Positions 48,001 to 57,386 are shown, counted from the first letter of the stretch. The stretch: 64,000 nucleotides of DNA from Astropecten irregularis (GCA_963971285.1 OZ020248.1:13826001-13890000), one strand, 5' to 3'. A program made the numbers and translations. The notes: generated by a model from the sequence alone, not told the origin.

Positions 48001-51000
48001 CCTGTTGAAGTTTGTCAATCCCTATCAAGCCTGTGAGCAACTGTTGAAGTATGTTTGATTCAGTATGTTACTCATTCACAGAAAAGTTCACAGATTTACG
48101 TATAACTTTCAGGGTATGAAGATGGTGCTGGTAGAAATATGCCGTTAACATATTTCCGCCTGAAACTGTGTATTAATCCAGAAATTGGTAAAACAAAAGA
48201 CCCAAAACATTTTTTATCTCCGAGATCAAAACCTCACAATTACAATAACCTCACAATTTCACAAAACAATTGCAATGGTTTCTCACTGTTTTCTACTTTG
48301 CCAGTTGCCCAATGATCAATGGACCCTGTCAATCAAACTGTGTGCATTGACCAATTGGAGGACGCCTTTTAATCAGGTGACCACGAAAGCCTCGGTCAAA
48401 CTCGGCCACAGCTGTATGTAAAACACACACGTGGGCGGGGCTTAAGAGCAAAGCCGGAACGGTCCATTGAGCTGAAACAGACTGTAGCTGTTCTGTCTTC
48501 TTTTACAAATCGTGTACTATAGCATTGATTGTATGTTTTTTCTGCATCAGGAGGCATGTTCAACTTTGATGTTCTGCCAACAGAGGGCAGCAATCATTCC
48601 ACTGCTAACAAGACCATTGATCCGCCGTCAACGCACCAACCACAGCAGGGTATGAATACAGACAAGACCAAACATTCACCGAGTGACCTATCAGTGGCTA
48701 CAGCAGCTACAGGGATACTACCACAAGACTCTGACTTCTTCTCCATATCGACAGTAGCCAGGGCTCAACATGCTCCGCTTCCCCTAAGAGGTGGCGGGAA
48801 GGCACCTGAGACGTCTAAACCATCCGGTCAAATCAACCGCACGAAATCCAGCAGTAAGCGGGGCGAGCTTCTCCCAATCAGTGAGAATTCATCCGAAACA
48901 GGACGTGACGGGATGGAAAGTAAGAAAGGAGCATCGGTTAAAGCAGGAAGGAACAACAGAGGAAGAAGTAGGGCTAATCCCAGGAATGATGATAATCGTC
49001 TTCCACAAAGTACCGGCGATAAGGTGAGAGCCGCTAACAGCAGTAGCCAGACGCTGGAGGTGCAGGCGTCGAAATCAACCATACAGTCGGTCAACAGAGT
49101 ACGGACTGGTGCACACATGGAAGAGGTTAGTGCTGTACTCTTTTCCTGGTAGACAATATACAAAGAGTGCCATCCTTGAGGCTAATCAATGAAATATTCT
49201 TTGATATAAACTCGGGATACACAGCTTTGAGCTAACTGTACTTTCAACTAGGGTGCTCTACTCTGAAAGGGTACCTGAAATAAAAACTCATACATGAAGT
49301 TAAATACGTCTGTATTGTCATAAAAGTCAATGAGTCTATTATTTTTTGTGTAAAAAAATATTGTACGTGAAAAAGGAGGTTTTTTACACCCATAATTTAG
49401 CACCTGACTTTTCACGACAAAAATCCTTGCTACGTCACCGGCAGAACGCCACACAGTATACAAGTCTCGAAACTGCCGACCCCGCATTTTTGTTCAAATC
49501 GAAGAGCAAAATCCTACATACACTGTGCACGAGCCAGCAAGCCTACTTGACGTCACACACATTGTGGCGTGGATCAGGGGCCAATTTCACGGCGCTGCTT
49601 AGCACAAAAATTTGCTAAGCATGACATTTCAGTCCTAATAAAAACAGGGTTAACAACCAAATTTCCATGTGTTGTGTATCACTTGTGATTGTTCTTTGGC
49701 TGTTGTTCGCTGACCATGAATATCAAATGGAATTTTTAACTGTGGTTTGTTTTATTGGGGAAGACATTTTTGTGCTAAGCAAATTTTTGTGCTTAGCAGC
49801 GCCGTGAAATTGGCCCCAGTTCTGAGAGGGAATTTTTGGGAGGCGTGGCATACATGTACTGATTTTTTTTTTTTTAACTTTGGGGCCAAAGTGAAGCATT
49901 TACATAAAATTGAAATTAAAATTTATATAGTAATTAATTATGCATTAAGCAATAATCTGAAGGCACTTTCATCCCTTTTATTACAGGTATCCTTTAAGGC
50001 ATCTTAGATATGTGGAGCAATGTCCAAAAATACTGAGCCATGGTCAGACATCGACAAAAACCCTTTTTTACGAATAGCTGGGACTGACTTAAAACACCTG
50101 ACAATATTTCATTCATGTTATAATGTAAATTCAATAAAGGTGCTTGGCTTACATTATTGAGGGGCCTGGGCCTAATTTCATTGAATCCATTACCATTTAG
50201 TACAAATTCTTCGCTTAATACGAAAGCAGATAGCTTTTTTTGCTTATGGTTAGCATATTTCATGGATGATTTTTCTTTCTCGCTATGCTAAGCAAGAACT
50301 TTCTGCAGAATGCACATGACAACGCATTACCAGAACAAAGAAATCAAGGTTACCCAGGAAATTCTTCTCTAACTGATTAAGCACAGAAATTCTTGCTTAC
50401 AGGTTCCATGAAATAGATTTCACACATAGCAGTGCCCTAATAGCACAAAAATAGGCTGTAACGGATTACATGAATTATGCAAATAATGTTTTACCCTTCA
50501 CTGACGTAGATATGCATTTCACTAAATGCTTTGTGAGAGCACATGGAAAAATCATGTGCTGGCTCAGGTGGGATTCTGGATACAATTGGACCCTGATGCA
50601 AAATGCCCTGAAGAAGATATCCAGTATAAACTATGACAACAAAGGACATCAGACTTGTACTGACGCATGGTTGTATTTTTTCCGTCGACAGTCGCACCCA
50701 GTCGGAGAGGGCGCTACATTCAGCAAAGTCATCTTCAATAGTAACGGTCAGAGTCCGCTAGTGCTACACTTCCTGAGACAGAAGAAACTAGACCAGAGAG
50801 CCGGCATCGACAACCTCCTCAGGAGAACGGAGATTAAGACACTCCCTCCATATCCTTTACAATATCATCCAAATTTGCATCAGTTTGAGGACTCTATAAT
50901 TTGTTTCCGTACCTCACCAGGAGAGGGCGCTCTTCCTAGCAACGATCTTTGCCGATGGACCTTTAATATATCAAAGATAGCCTGTCTTGTTTGTTTAATG

Positions 51001-54000
51001 CACAGGATCATAGATTTTGCAGATCCGGATCCCATTTTAGCGTAACCTGCATAGGAAGTGGATCCCTAAGTATGGGATCCTTTTGTGTTAAACAAACAGG
51101 CCCTTGGCACTATGCATGTCCACGCAAAGGACATTGGGTAATCTTGTGGCAAATGTACATTACCGGTACATCACTCAGTGCCAGGCTTGGCAACAATTTT
51201 ACCCAGAATACTTCAGGCATACCCCGTTTGGGCCTATCTTCGATTTTTATAATGTCCTTGGGTGTGAATACTGTAGAATGTGGATTTTGGTGGGCAAGAT
51301 TTTTAGGCCAATAAATAATAGGTTTTGGCCGACTTTCCCTTTTTATGGGTTTTGAACAATAAGAGGGATTATGTAAGACCCTGCAGATAAAACCTGATAT
51401 CTCATTTAAGCGCTCATCTTCCTCTGATTAACAATTAAAGCATTATCATTCGTCAAGTGTATCAAGTACAAACAATTTGTCCTCATAAGTACACTGTATG
51501 GAATAAGCCTATTTTTCACTACCATGGGCGTTTCCATGGTTTGGGGACATTTTTGTAACTTAGGTTACCTCTTTTTGCATATTTCCACGCATTTCAAGGA
51601 ACCATAAGTGGTATACAGTATTTGATGATTCCAATAAGACATTTTTAAAATAGGAGTCTTTCAAGAATGATTGATCAAGGAATATGTCAAAGTCACTTAA
51701 AATGTAACTTATGTTACCGTGGAATTGGCAATACATGTACAAATTGGTCCTAACAATTGACAATCCTCACTTGACAATTACAGTTAACGCCATTTTAACG
51801 AACATGCACGGAAATTGTTCGTTATAATGGTTGTTCGTTATAGTGAACAATGTTCAGCATGCCTATACATTGTACATAAAAATTGGGAGCCAAGGATGAT
51901 GTTGGGTATAGCCAAATGTTCGGTATATAGTGGTGTTCGTTATAATGGTGTTCAACAGTATTGATTGATTTATGGTCCTTAACTTCTGTGTACAATGGAC
52001 GCGCCCACCTACAAACAGCTAATCCAAGACACATTCCATTCTGTCAGACTGTCAGATGAGAGTTATCAGTTGATGTATGAAGAAGGACTGAGGAATCATA
52101 CACAGTTTCTCAAGAGACAGAAACACCAGTTACATGAGCACATGAGGTATGTACGTCTTCAACTTAAGGCCTTTTCACACGACGCCAAAAAAACTCTCAA
52201 CCATTGAGAAATTCTCTCATGGTTGCGAAATCTTACAAAAGTGCCATCGTGTGAAAGGACACCAATGTTTGAGAGTGACCGCCGTGCCTGGTGAATCTTT
52301 GAGAGATTTTGACCGGGGTCCAGACCTACGACAACATTTCTCAAGGGACCCTTGCGAAGTGCTTTGCAAGGCACATGCGTTTTCTTTGTGTTACATTGCC
52401 TTTGCAGACTCACGCGCAACCTCAGCATTGTGATGGTACTAGCAGGGTTTTACATGCATTTCATAAAATGCATAGTTTATCGATGACCCGCGTTCCGTCT
52501 CAAGGGAGGCTTGCGAAATGTTACACTGTGCCGTGTGAAAGGGGTACGCAAACACGGCCATTTTGTAAGATTTCGCAACCATGAGAAAATGACTCAATGG
52601 TTGAGAGTTTGTTTTAGCGTCGTGTGAAAAGGCCTTTATTCAATGTGTAATACATGACAAGCGTCAGTCATTCATATTAACCCACCTGAATCCTCCAAAA
52701 TCCTCCTGGTAGTTTTGGAGGATTGTGGAGGACTCAGGATATAATGTCATTTTCCAAGTGAGGACCACTGGAGGAGTGGGAATGATTAAGGATTTATACG
52801 TAATTTTTAAGGTAGGGCCACTGAAGGATTGTTCAGGATTCAGGTACCTCTCATAATGAGTATAAGTGAGATCACTGGAGGACTGTGGAGGATTCAGGAT
52901 GAACGCAGTTTTTAAAGTATGACCATTGGAGGATCGTGGAGGATTCAGGATGGTACACAAGGGGTTAGGGTTAGACTAATGGGAGACTTTGGAGAAACGG
53001 TCTTCAAGTCAACAACGCACGCACGCGTATGCATTTGTAAAACAACGCACACATGCTCACAATTGCGTGCGCGTACGGTGTTGACTTGAAGACCGGTTCT
53101 CCAAAGTCTCCCATTATCAGGTTTCATGTACAATTAGAGTTCTGAGTATATTCTACAACACATTGTTGATTACTGAAAGATGTAGAACTACTTACAGGTA
53201 GTATCATACTTTGGTAGCATACCGAAACAGAAATCTTCACAGATTAACCTATAACTACAGGTATAAAGATGGTGATGGTAGAAACATACTGTTAACAATT
53301 TTGTGCCTGAAATGCTGTATTTATCCAGAAAAGAGTACAACCAAACACCAAAAACTGTTTTGATCTCTCAGAGATCAAAACTCCTGTGCATAGATTTAAA
53401 AATACCGTGAGCATTTTTCATTGTTTACTAAAAAAGTGGGCACTGTGTGTGACTGATTTTTTGTTATTGCATCTTTCTTGAAATCTTTGCCTAAGCTATG
53501 AATCTGCATTTCTTTGACGTGTTACCTTTAATGTTGGCACAAACTAAATATATGGCATAATAATGCTACAGTAAACCACAAGGGAAACTGACTGGATTAA
53601 TTTAATACCGCGACGACCTTTCACACTGCGCTTCCAAATGTGAACCACCAAATTTTACCCAGGAAGATCGGTGGGTAAAATTTTCTGAAAAATCTACCGC
53701 TGATCTACAGGTGGTCTATCTGAATTCCCTTTCACACTAAGGAATTCACCGGGTGCACCCTGGTACACCCGGTGAAAATGTCGCTAGTGTGATGAAAGGG
53801 GTATTAGTCATTCAAAGGGGAACTAAGAAAATTTACTGGAGTTGGATTTGAACCCAAGACCTTTGGAATACCGTACCATACTCTTCCAACTGAACTATCC
53901 AGTCTTCCGTTGTTATAACGCCTTTGTGTTAATTTGTAGATGTGGAGAGATGTAATTATTTTGTAATTATTTATGATATTTATTTATTTTCAGACGAGAA

Positions 54001-56085
54001 GATTCATTGATGTCTAAGCCAAGAGAGCTGAAACGATTGAGTGATCTATTGGTCCTGGAGCTTCTGGTAAGATTTCTTAGATCTTAATTCATTTATTTTA
54101 TCTGCAAAATCTCAATTTGTACCACAGAGTGATTTATAAATTTCAATGTCTTTTTAAAGGAACTGTTATACTTTTGTAGCATACCAAAACAGAAATCTTC
54201 ACAGATTTACCTATAACTTACAGGGTATAAAGATGGTGATGATAGAAACATACTGTTAAAATGTTTCTGCCTGAAATGCTGTATTTATCAAGAAATGAGT
54301 ACAACCAAAGACCCAAAACAGTTTTGATCTCGGGGTGAGATCAAAACTCCTGTGAATGGATTTGAAAATACTGTGAGCGTTTTTCACTGTTTTCTCAAAA
54401 GCATTTCTTTGACAGAAACCAAACTATGAACCCACTATGAAGTTGAACACTCACATCACCGTTTACAGATTCCATTCTGATCAAGAGGGCCCCTATGGCA
54501 TGTATGGTGTGAAAAAGTCAAAATTAAAAATGGCTATCAATTGGTAGATTGTATAAGGGGGTGTGGCTGTTACAACAAGAGTTGCTTATGATTGCAGACC
54601 TTACAATCGTCTTTTCATCTTTGGAAGACTGTCTGACAATTTCAAATTTGCACTAATTTTTAGTATGATACCTGTAAAGAATGTGGCATTGTACCTCTTG
54701 TAGTATGTTGGTTGTGTACAAAATCTGTGCAGATCGGCCATTAACTTATGAAAAGTATTTTGTTACAAAATTTGAACTTTTTTGTCACTAACTACCTAAA
54801 GTTAATATCCACTCAACATGCAACATTTAAAGTTAAATATTATGAACTTTTAAATCCTTCTTAGTCCCAAATTCACAATTTCTATTTGTATTTGTGCTTG
54901 GATATATATGGCCTATCACTTTCATGCAAGAAATAGACATTTATATGATTTTTTCTGAAAATTAACTTGTTCACAATGTTCATCTTTTACTCAATAAAAT
55001 AACGTGAACTTAGGCCTATCATTACGTATTGGAAACAGTTTCACTGACGGACAACACTTTGACACTCAGTGCACAAAACCTATGGGACCGAACAGGTGCC
55101 CGAGATTAAACTTGTTTTGAGATTAAACAAAAAAATTGCTGCTGCTGCATTCAAAGTATTTTAGTATTTCATTTTAGTATTTCATTATAACTTGGCCTAT
55201 TTATATTTCTTTTGAAACATTTAACGTTTTATACTGTAAAGCTGGGCACCTTTGAAAAACAGTGTATCACTGAAAGGTTTCCCCCAGGGTAAATAATAAA
55301 TAAATAAATAAATAAATAAGTATACATACATGTATACCAAACACAACCCATAAAACTCACTTTTCAGATTTTATTGCTACCCCAGTTTAATAATACACTC
55401 TCAAGATAAAAGTTCATTTTAACTAATTTTAACAAGTATCCAGTATTAAGTTAACTCTTCATTCTTCAATAAATAATATTTAACACTTTTTCTGCAATGG
55501 CCATCAGTAACATTCTTCCAAAAAAATTTGAGCTTAACATAGTACATGTAGATGCAAGTGTTACTTACCAGTAATTGGTGAAGTGGCTTTATTTGCAACC
55601 TCAAACATCTCAAAATGGAAGATTGAAGCAGCACATGGCAGTCCTATCCAGTGTCTATGGTGCTAATCCCACCTGCTGCACCTTTGGTTTTCATTCCTGT
55701 TCTATGCCTTCAGTTTCTTCCGCAGAATTCCTTTTCCTTCAATTTCTAAGCCAGTGTGTCCTGGACTTGTAAATTATGACATTCTTCTGTCAAAATTCCA
55801 GTTTTAAGAGTTAGAAATAAGACTTTTTTAGTGCAGTACTTGTGGAGTGTGTGGCATCTTCTCAGTCAGAAGTTTGTGGCAAGAGCAAATAGCGCCCTCT
55901 GTTGACAGTCCAGGCACACATGTACACTGCATATTATGTTAATGGTAAGCATAATCTAACTTTTGCACTAAAAATGTTTGTTTTTTATGGTTTTATTTTC
56001 ACAGAAAGATCATGATGAGGTTAGTACTGGAGCAGGACTGGCTGTGGAAGAGGCTTTACAACGACAGGATCAGAATTACGCTTAA
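35950..56085 (+). CDS. FAM227 family protein (FWWh domain), complete 12-exon gene
   Basis: Twelve exons join in phase to a 1962-nt frame (653 residues plus stop): 35950-36070, 37805-37966, 44064-44116, 44327-44368, 45151-45324, 46147-46287, 47009-47237, 48551-49125, 50692-50849, 51994-52146, 53994-54066, 56005-56085. The start ATGGCGG follows CAAG, a good context. Residues 1-60 are charged and helical. Residues 127-307 carry the FAM227 signature, including RLFFSKMSEAVLVDTFWWFFLHRY with FWW at 187-189. Residues 308-499 (one exon) are Ser/Thr/Lys/Arg-rich and probably disordered. Residues 500-653 are again conserved-looking and helical. Human FAM227A and FAM227B are about 570 and 510 residues; I cannot tell which paralogue this is. 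The molecular function of the family is not established. Introns 1 and 9 look U12-type. Confidence 0.85.
36659..36823. mobile_element. AGCGCTCCGCAC MITE, copy 2 (FAM227 intron 1)
   Basis: AATAGCGCTCCGCAATGTGACG to GTGTGGAGCGCTATT with TGTCTGAGATCCGGTGCTAT inside. Contains TGACGTCA. Confidence 0.8.
37188..37302 (+). repeat. 17-bp minisatellite
   Basis: Six to seven units of CAACTCGTACGCCRACC, one with a short insertion. It lies inside FAM227 intron 1. The Thr/Pro/Tyr open frame across it is an artefact. Confidence 0.85.
37470..37654 (+). mobile_element. T1 shared arm only (FAM227 intron 1)
   Basis: Starts at the central palindrome (CTTTTAAAAGATC) and runs to GTATGATACTACCTTTAA. The variable arm is absent. 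Confidence 0.78.
37805..37966 (+). CDS. FAM227 exon 2
   Basis: Acceptor ATACAG, donor GTAAAG. Translates to GSIERVNDRIASLDRELQGF and following, a predicted helical or coiled segment (residues 41-94). Confidence 0.8.
38598..38863. mobile_element. foldback element in FAM227 intron 2
   Basis: GGGCATTTACGAAACGGAGG and CCTCCATTTCGTAAACACCC are inverted ends. The GAGGCTCGGGCTC motif is repeated at the left end. Confidence 0.7.
39608..39750. mobile_element. short interspersed repeat F, copy 1
   Basis: CGATTTCACAAAGCTCTACG to GAGTTTGGTGAAATTAACCC with GTTACGAAGGAAAACGCATC inside. A second copy lies at 62424-62562. Confidence 0.55.
39805..40017 (+). repeat. CCCCTGTGCCCCACCC-type minisatellite
   Basis: Degenerate ~19-20-bp pyrimidine-rich units in FAM227 intron 2. 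They produce proline-rich open frames on both strands that should not be called genes. Confidence 0.75.
40650..40970. repeat. TCCAGTGTGGAC-containing repeat
   Basis: GTCCAGTGTGGAC occurs at about 40715 and 40830 and GTCCAGTGCGGACAGGGC at 40942, with TACCCGAGAC words between. Boundaries not resolved. Confidence 0.4.
41259..41844. mobile_element. ~585-bp TIR element, ~52-bp ends (FAM227 intron 2)
   Basis: TTAGTGTCTTTTAGCTCACC to TTATTAGCTTC at left pairs with GAAGCTAATAATTGTC to AAAAGACACTAA at right. No transposase frame. Confidence 0.8.
41946..42311 (+). mobile_element. T1-A element (FAM227 intron 2)
   Basis: TTAAAGGTAATATCATAC to GTATGATAGTACCTTTAA, full length. Confidence 0.84.
42312..43109. 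other. FAM227 intron 2, unannotated part
   Basis: A/T-rich; the 102-residue open frame at 42791-43099 has no recognisable feature or splice signals. Confidence 0.5.
43110..43660 (+). repeat. tandem duplication, period ~305 bp (FAM227 intron 2)
   Basis: GGGCGTGGTCATACATAGCA to GCAAAAAATGTATTGCCC occurs twice, 305 bp apart. Within it GAATGGGCGTGGTCAT and ACTATAAAGTGCAT are themselves repeated. Confidence 0.78.
44064..44116 (+). CDS. FAM227 exon 3
   Basis: 53-nt exon after TTGTTTCCAG, ending before GTGGGA. Gives VVTPKMKHLSKINESSKK. Phase fits both neighbours. Confidence 0.72.
44327..44368 (+). CDS. FAM227 exon 4
   Basis: 42-nt micro-exon (MAKEKGDTKPKLVE) between TTTTTTTCAG and GTAAGT. Both splice sites are strong and the length is in frame. 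Confidence 0.72.
44805..44961. mobile_element. pogo/Tigger-like MITE N, copy 2 (FAM227 intron 4)
   Basis: TACAGTGGAATGTCACT to GTGGCGTTCCATGGTA; interior AGTCAAGGATGATGTTCGG. Confidence 0.6.
45003..45085 (+). mobile_element. interspersed repeat R, 3' part, copy 3 (FAM227 intron 4)
   Basis: CTTTGAGAAAGATCCTGCTA to CCCTCCTAACTCTAG. Confidence 0.55.
45151..45324 (+). CDS. FAM227 exon 5
   Basis: 58 in-frame codons between CTCCACAG and GTAAGT. Contains LHQYMGYDPHQLTPLPDLE and FKRLFFSKMSEAVLV, the segment just before the FWW motif. Confidence 0.85.
46147..46287 (+). CDS. FAM227 exon 6 (FWW motif)
   Basis: 47 codons, DTFWWFFLHRYHPSKKTQER to FRDVFFQ, carrying the family-defining FWW. Acceptor ATGGCAG, donor GTAAGT. 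Confidence 0.88.
46571..46942 (-). mobile_element. T1-A element (FAM227 intron 6)
   Basis: GTGATACTTTGGTAGCATTC start (terminal bases diverged), end GAAGTATGAAATTAACTTTAA. Confidence 0.75.
47009..47237 (+). CDS. FAM227 exon 7
   Basis: DYSDILAQAIYSAFCAAFPN through WNYPALEPPNMKREEF. Acceptor CTCCCCAG is strong and donor GTTGGA is weak. One leftover nt fits exon 8. Confidence 0.85.
47344..47581. mobile_element. MITE D, copy 4 (FAM227 intron 7)
   Basis: GGGGCCAATTGCTGCTAAGC to CGCAGTGAAATTGGTCCC. Intact. Confidence 0.78.
47828..47978. mobile_element. AGCGCTCCGCAC MITE, copy 3 (FAM227 intron 7)
   Basis: AATAGCGTTCCGCACTAATGACG to AAGTGCGCAGCGCTATT; GCAATGTTTGTCTGAGG inside. Confidence 0.78.
48064..48300 (-). 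mobile_element. degenerate T1, shared arm (FAM227 intron 7)
   Basis: GTTCACAGATTTACGTATAA, GGTGCTGGTAGAAATATGCC and a CTCCGAGATCAAAACC centre. The distal arm is like that of the 5930 copy. No clear right TIR. Confidence 0.6.
48551..49125 (+). CDS. FAM227 exon 8 (low-complexity exon)
   Basis: 575-nt exon after GCATCAG, ending before GTTAGT. Starts GGMFNFDVLPTEGSN, then about 180 residues rich in Ser, Thr, Lys, Arg and Gly without a recognisable domain. An in-frame ATG just upstream lies in the intron and is not a real start. Confidence 0.82.
49265..49960. mobile_element. interspersed repeat G, copy 2, split by MITE D (FAM227 intron 8)
   Basis: ACTCATACATGAAGTTAAAT and CCCATAATTTAGCACC at left and GTACTGATTTTTTTTTT at right match 12630-12960. 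MITE D lies between. Confidence 0.55.
49577..49817. mobile_element. MITE D, copy 5, nested in repeat G
   Basis: GGGGCCAATTTCACGGCGCT to AGCGCCGTGAAATTGGCCCC: about 20 bp of perfect terminal inverted repeat. The best-preserved copy. Confidence 0.85.
50692..50849 (+). CDS. FAM227 exon 9
   Basis: Begins SHPVGEGATFSKVIFNSNGQ and ends RRTEIKTLPP, split in the Pro codon at CC|ATATCC. The reading frame continues into the intron for 65 codons, but that extension is non-conserved repeat sequence. Confidence 0.82.
51003..51105. mobile_element. short GGATCCGGATCC MITE, copy 2 (U12 intron)
   Basis: GATCCGGATCCCATTTTAGC to TTAAACAAACAGGCCC; the left terminus is lost. Confidence 0.65.
51783..51962. mobile_element. 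pogo/Tigger-like MITE N, copy 3 (U12 intron)
   Basis: TAACGCCATTTTAACGAACA to GTTATAATGGTGTTCAACAG with GGAGCCAAGGATGATGTTGG inside. Ends 20 bp before the U12 branch-site region. Confidence 0.6.
51994..52146 (+). CDS. FAM227 exon 10
   Basis: AT-AC acceptor side; translates MDAPTYKQLIQDTFHSVRLS to KHQLHEHM with a GTATGT donor. Charged and helical. Confidence 0.83.
52166..52638. mobile_element. ~470-bp foldback MITE (FAM227 intron 10)
   Basis: AAGGCCTTTTCACACGACGC to GCGTCGTGTGAAAAGGCCTT perfect ends. Subterminal CTCATGGTTGCGAAATCTTA is also inverted. Confidence 0.85.
52678..52955 (+). repeat. degenerate tandem repeat, ~60-70-bp units (FAM227 intron 10)
   Basis: Four to five units built on CCACTGGAGGACTGTGGAGG and ATTCAGGAT. 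The 98-residue minus frame across them is an artefact. Confidence 0.7.
52977..53117. mobile_element. 140-bp foldback MITE (FAM227 intron 10)
   Basis: TAATGGGAGACTTTGGAGAA and TTCTCCAAAGTCTCCCATTA. Subterminal TCTTCAAGTCAACA is inverted too; the interior is CGCACGCACGCG-rich. Confidence 0.88.
53193..53531 (-). mobile_element. T1-A element (FAM227 intron 10)
   Basis: AGGTAGTATCATACTTTGG start, CTCTCAGAGATC centre, A arm shortened, end TTACCTTTAA. Confidence 0.77.
53572..53932 (-). mobile_element. tRNA-derived SINE, copy 2, split
   Basis: ACCACAAGGGAAACTGACTG block, then a nested element at 53605-53804, then a diverged tRNA-like head (GGATTTGAACCCAAGACC, CAACTGAACTATCCAG). Confidence 0.65.
53605..53804. 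mobile_element. CTTTCACACT MITE nested in SINE
   Basis: ATACCGCGACGACCTTTCACACT-type left end and AGTGTGATGAAAGGGGTAT right end. The interior has ACCCGGTGAA and inverted partners. Confidence 0.6.
53994..54066 (+). CDS. FAM227 exon 11
   Basis: 73 nt after TTATTTTCAG, ending before GTAAGA. Gives RREDSLMSKPRELKRLSDLL; phase 2 to 0 fits both neighbours. Confidence 0.8.
54154..54432 (-). mobile_element. truncated T1 element (FAM227 intron 11)
   Basis: TTAAAGGAACTGTTATAC start, complete shared arm, GATCTCGGGGTGAGATC centre, A arm cut and ending ACCAAACTATGAA. Confidence 0.74.
55285..55318 (+). repeat. AAAT microsatellite
   Basis: About eight tandem AATA units in FAM227 intron 11. Confidence 0.85.
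56005..56085 (+). CDS. FAM227 exon 12 and stop
   Basis: Acceptor TTTTCACAG, then KDHDEVSTGAGLAVEEALQR and a TAA stop at 56083-56085. Confidence 0.78.
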   Translation, partial: KDHDEVSTGAGLAVEEALQRQDQNYA

Positions 56086-56249
56086 TAGCTGAAAAATCTC
56101 TTGCAAAATTTACTTTGAAATTATTTGATTTATCTAATTCAAGATAGCTTAAATAATTATCTCAGGACCTCAGTGTGTGAAATTGATGTTCAGCTTCATT
56201 TAGAAGTGACAATAGAAGTGAAATTATCATTTACATAATATTTCAAGGT

Positions 56250-56620
56250 TTAAAGGTACATTACAGGATTGGTAACTTACCCAAACAGAAATGTTCACAG
56301 ATTTACCTATAACTTTCAGGGTATGAAGATGGTGATGGTAGAAACATACCGTTAAAATATTTCTGCCTAAAATGGTGTATTTGTCCAGAAATTAATAAAA
56401 CAAATAGCAAAAAAAACAGTTTTGATCTCGGGGTAAGATCAAAACTATTCTTTATGTCTTATAAGAAATATTGAGTCTGGTTTTCGCTATTTTCTTGTGA
56501 GTCAGATGTCCGATTGAGCTCAAATTTTCACAGGCTTATTATTCATGCACATGCTGGATTAGACGACAGCGCTGTGAGTGCTGTTGTGTGACCTTTACCA
56601 ATCATGTATTGTACCTTTAA
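56250..56620 (-). mobile_element. T1-B element in the FAM227 3' region
   Basis: TTAAAGGTACATTACAGG to ATGTATTGTACCTTTAA, full length. Begins 165 bp after the FAM227 stop codon. Confidence 0.84.
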
Positions 56621-56862
56621 AGATACTTTTTGTTTATCCGCTGATTAAAATTTCCGTCCATATTTTTCTTTGGTGCAAGAATGTTCCTTTTTAAAAGAAG
56701 ATCTTCTATATGTACATTTTTCTGTACACAAGTTTTATTTAAATTTGTAAATAATTGTTTTTGTACAAAGTCATAAAGATGTGTAAGTATTTTGAGAGTT
56801 GATTTTTTTGTAATGTTATCTTAATTTATCAAATAATTTCAAATATCTGAATTGAACATAAT

Positions 56863-56868
56863 AATAAA
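56863..56868 (+). terminator. candidate polyadenylation signal of FAM227
   Basis: AATAAA about 780 bp after the stop, in an A/T-rich stretch. If used, the T1-B copy at 56250-56620 would lie in the 3' UTR. No transcript evidence. Confidence 0.4.
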
Positions 56869-57051
56869 TGAAGTCAGAAAAAGAAATAATTGAATTGTCT
56901 TGATTTCTTTGTGAAATTATTTTATTTCTCACTTCGTTTTTAAAATATGGAAATGCTTGCTTGGCATATGTACTCTAGTAATATTGAAATTGAATTCAGA
57001 AACTGTTTATAAATCCCCATAGACCATTTTGTTGAGGAACAGTTATTTTGA

Positions 57052-57386
57052 TTAAAGATAGTATCATACTTTGGTAGAATACCTAAACAAAATTCTTCAC
57101 AGATTTTCCTATAACTTACAGGGTATAAAGATGTTGATGGTAGAAACATACCGTTAAAATGTTTCTGCCTGAAATGCTGTATTTATCCAGAAAAGAGTAA
57201 AGCCATTGACCAAAATTATTTTTGATCTTTTTAAGATCAAAAATAAAAGAGAAAAGACTTAAGAAATACTGTGGCCGTTTTTCACGTTTTTCGCAGATGA
57301 CTGTTTAATACTGTATCTGTTTTGATATTTTTGCCCATGAATCTGTATTTCTTTGATAAAAACCAAAGTATGATATTACCTTTTAA
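57052..57386 (-). mobile_element. T1-A element
   Basis: TTAAAGATAGTATCATAC to TATGATATTACCTTTTAA, with a short deletion in the A arm. Confidence 0.82.

Larger units (their letters stand above)
50850..51993 (+). other. FAM227 intron 9, probable U12-type AT-AC intron
   Basis: Donor ATATCCTTT matches the AT-AC minor-spliceosome consensus exactly. TCCTTAAC (51976-51983) is a near-perfect U12 branch site, with the branch A 11 nt from the terminal AC of TGTAC. Joining CC to A makes Pro and the frame runs on as MDAPTYKQLIQDTF. A U2-type exon start upstream is blocked by an in-frame TAA and by the lack of an AG. The intron also carries a GGATCCGGATCC element and a pogo-like element. Confidence 0.85.

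Noticed and set aside
48529..49152. 207-residue single open frame with its own Met, as a stand-alone gene
   Set aside because: The frame crosses a strong acceptor at 48550 and a donor at 49126 and fits the phase of FAM227 exons 7 and 9, so it is an internal exon.
50470..51045. 191-residue open frame as a separate gene
   Set aside because: Only 50692-50849 is conserved-looking; the rest is intron sequence including a short MITE.
52961..52974. Telomeric TTAGGG repeat
   Set aside because: Only two degenerate units; no array.
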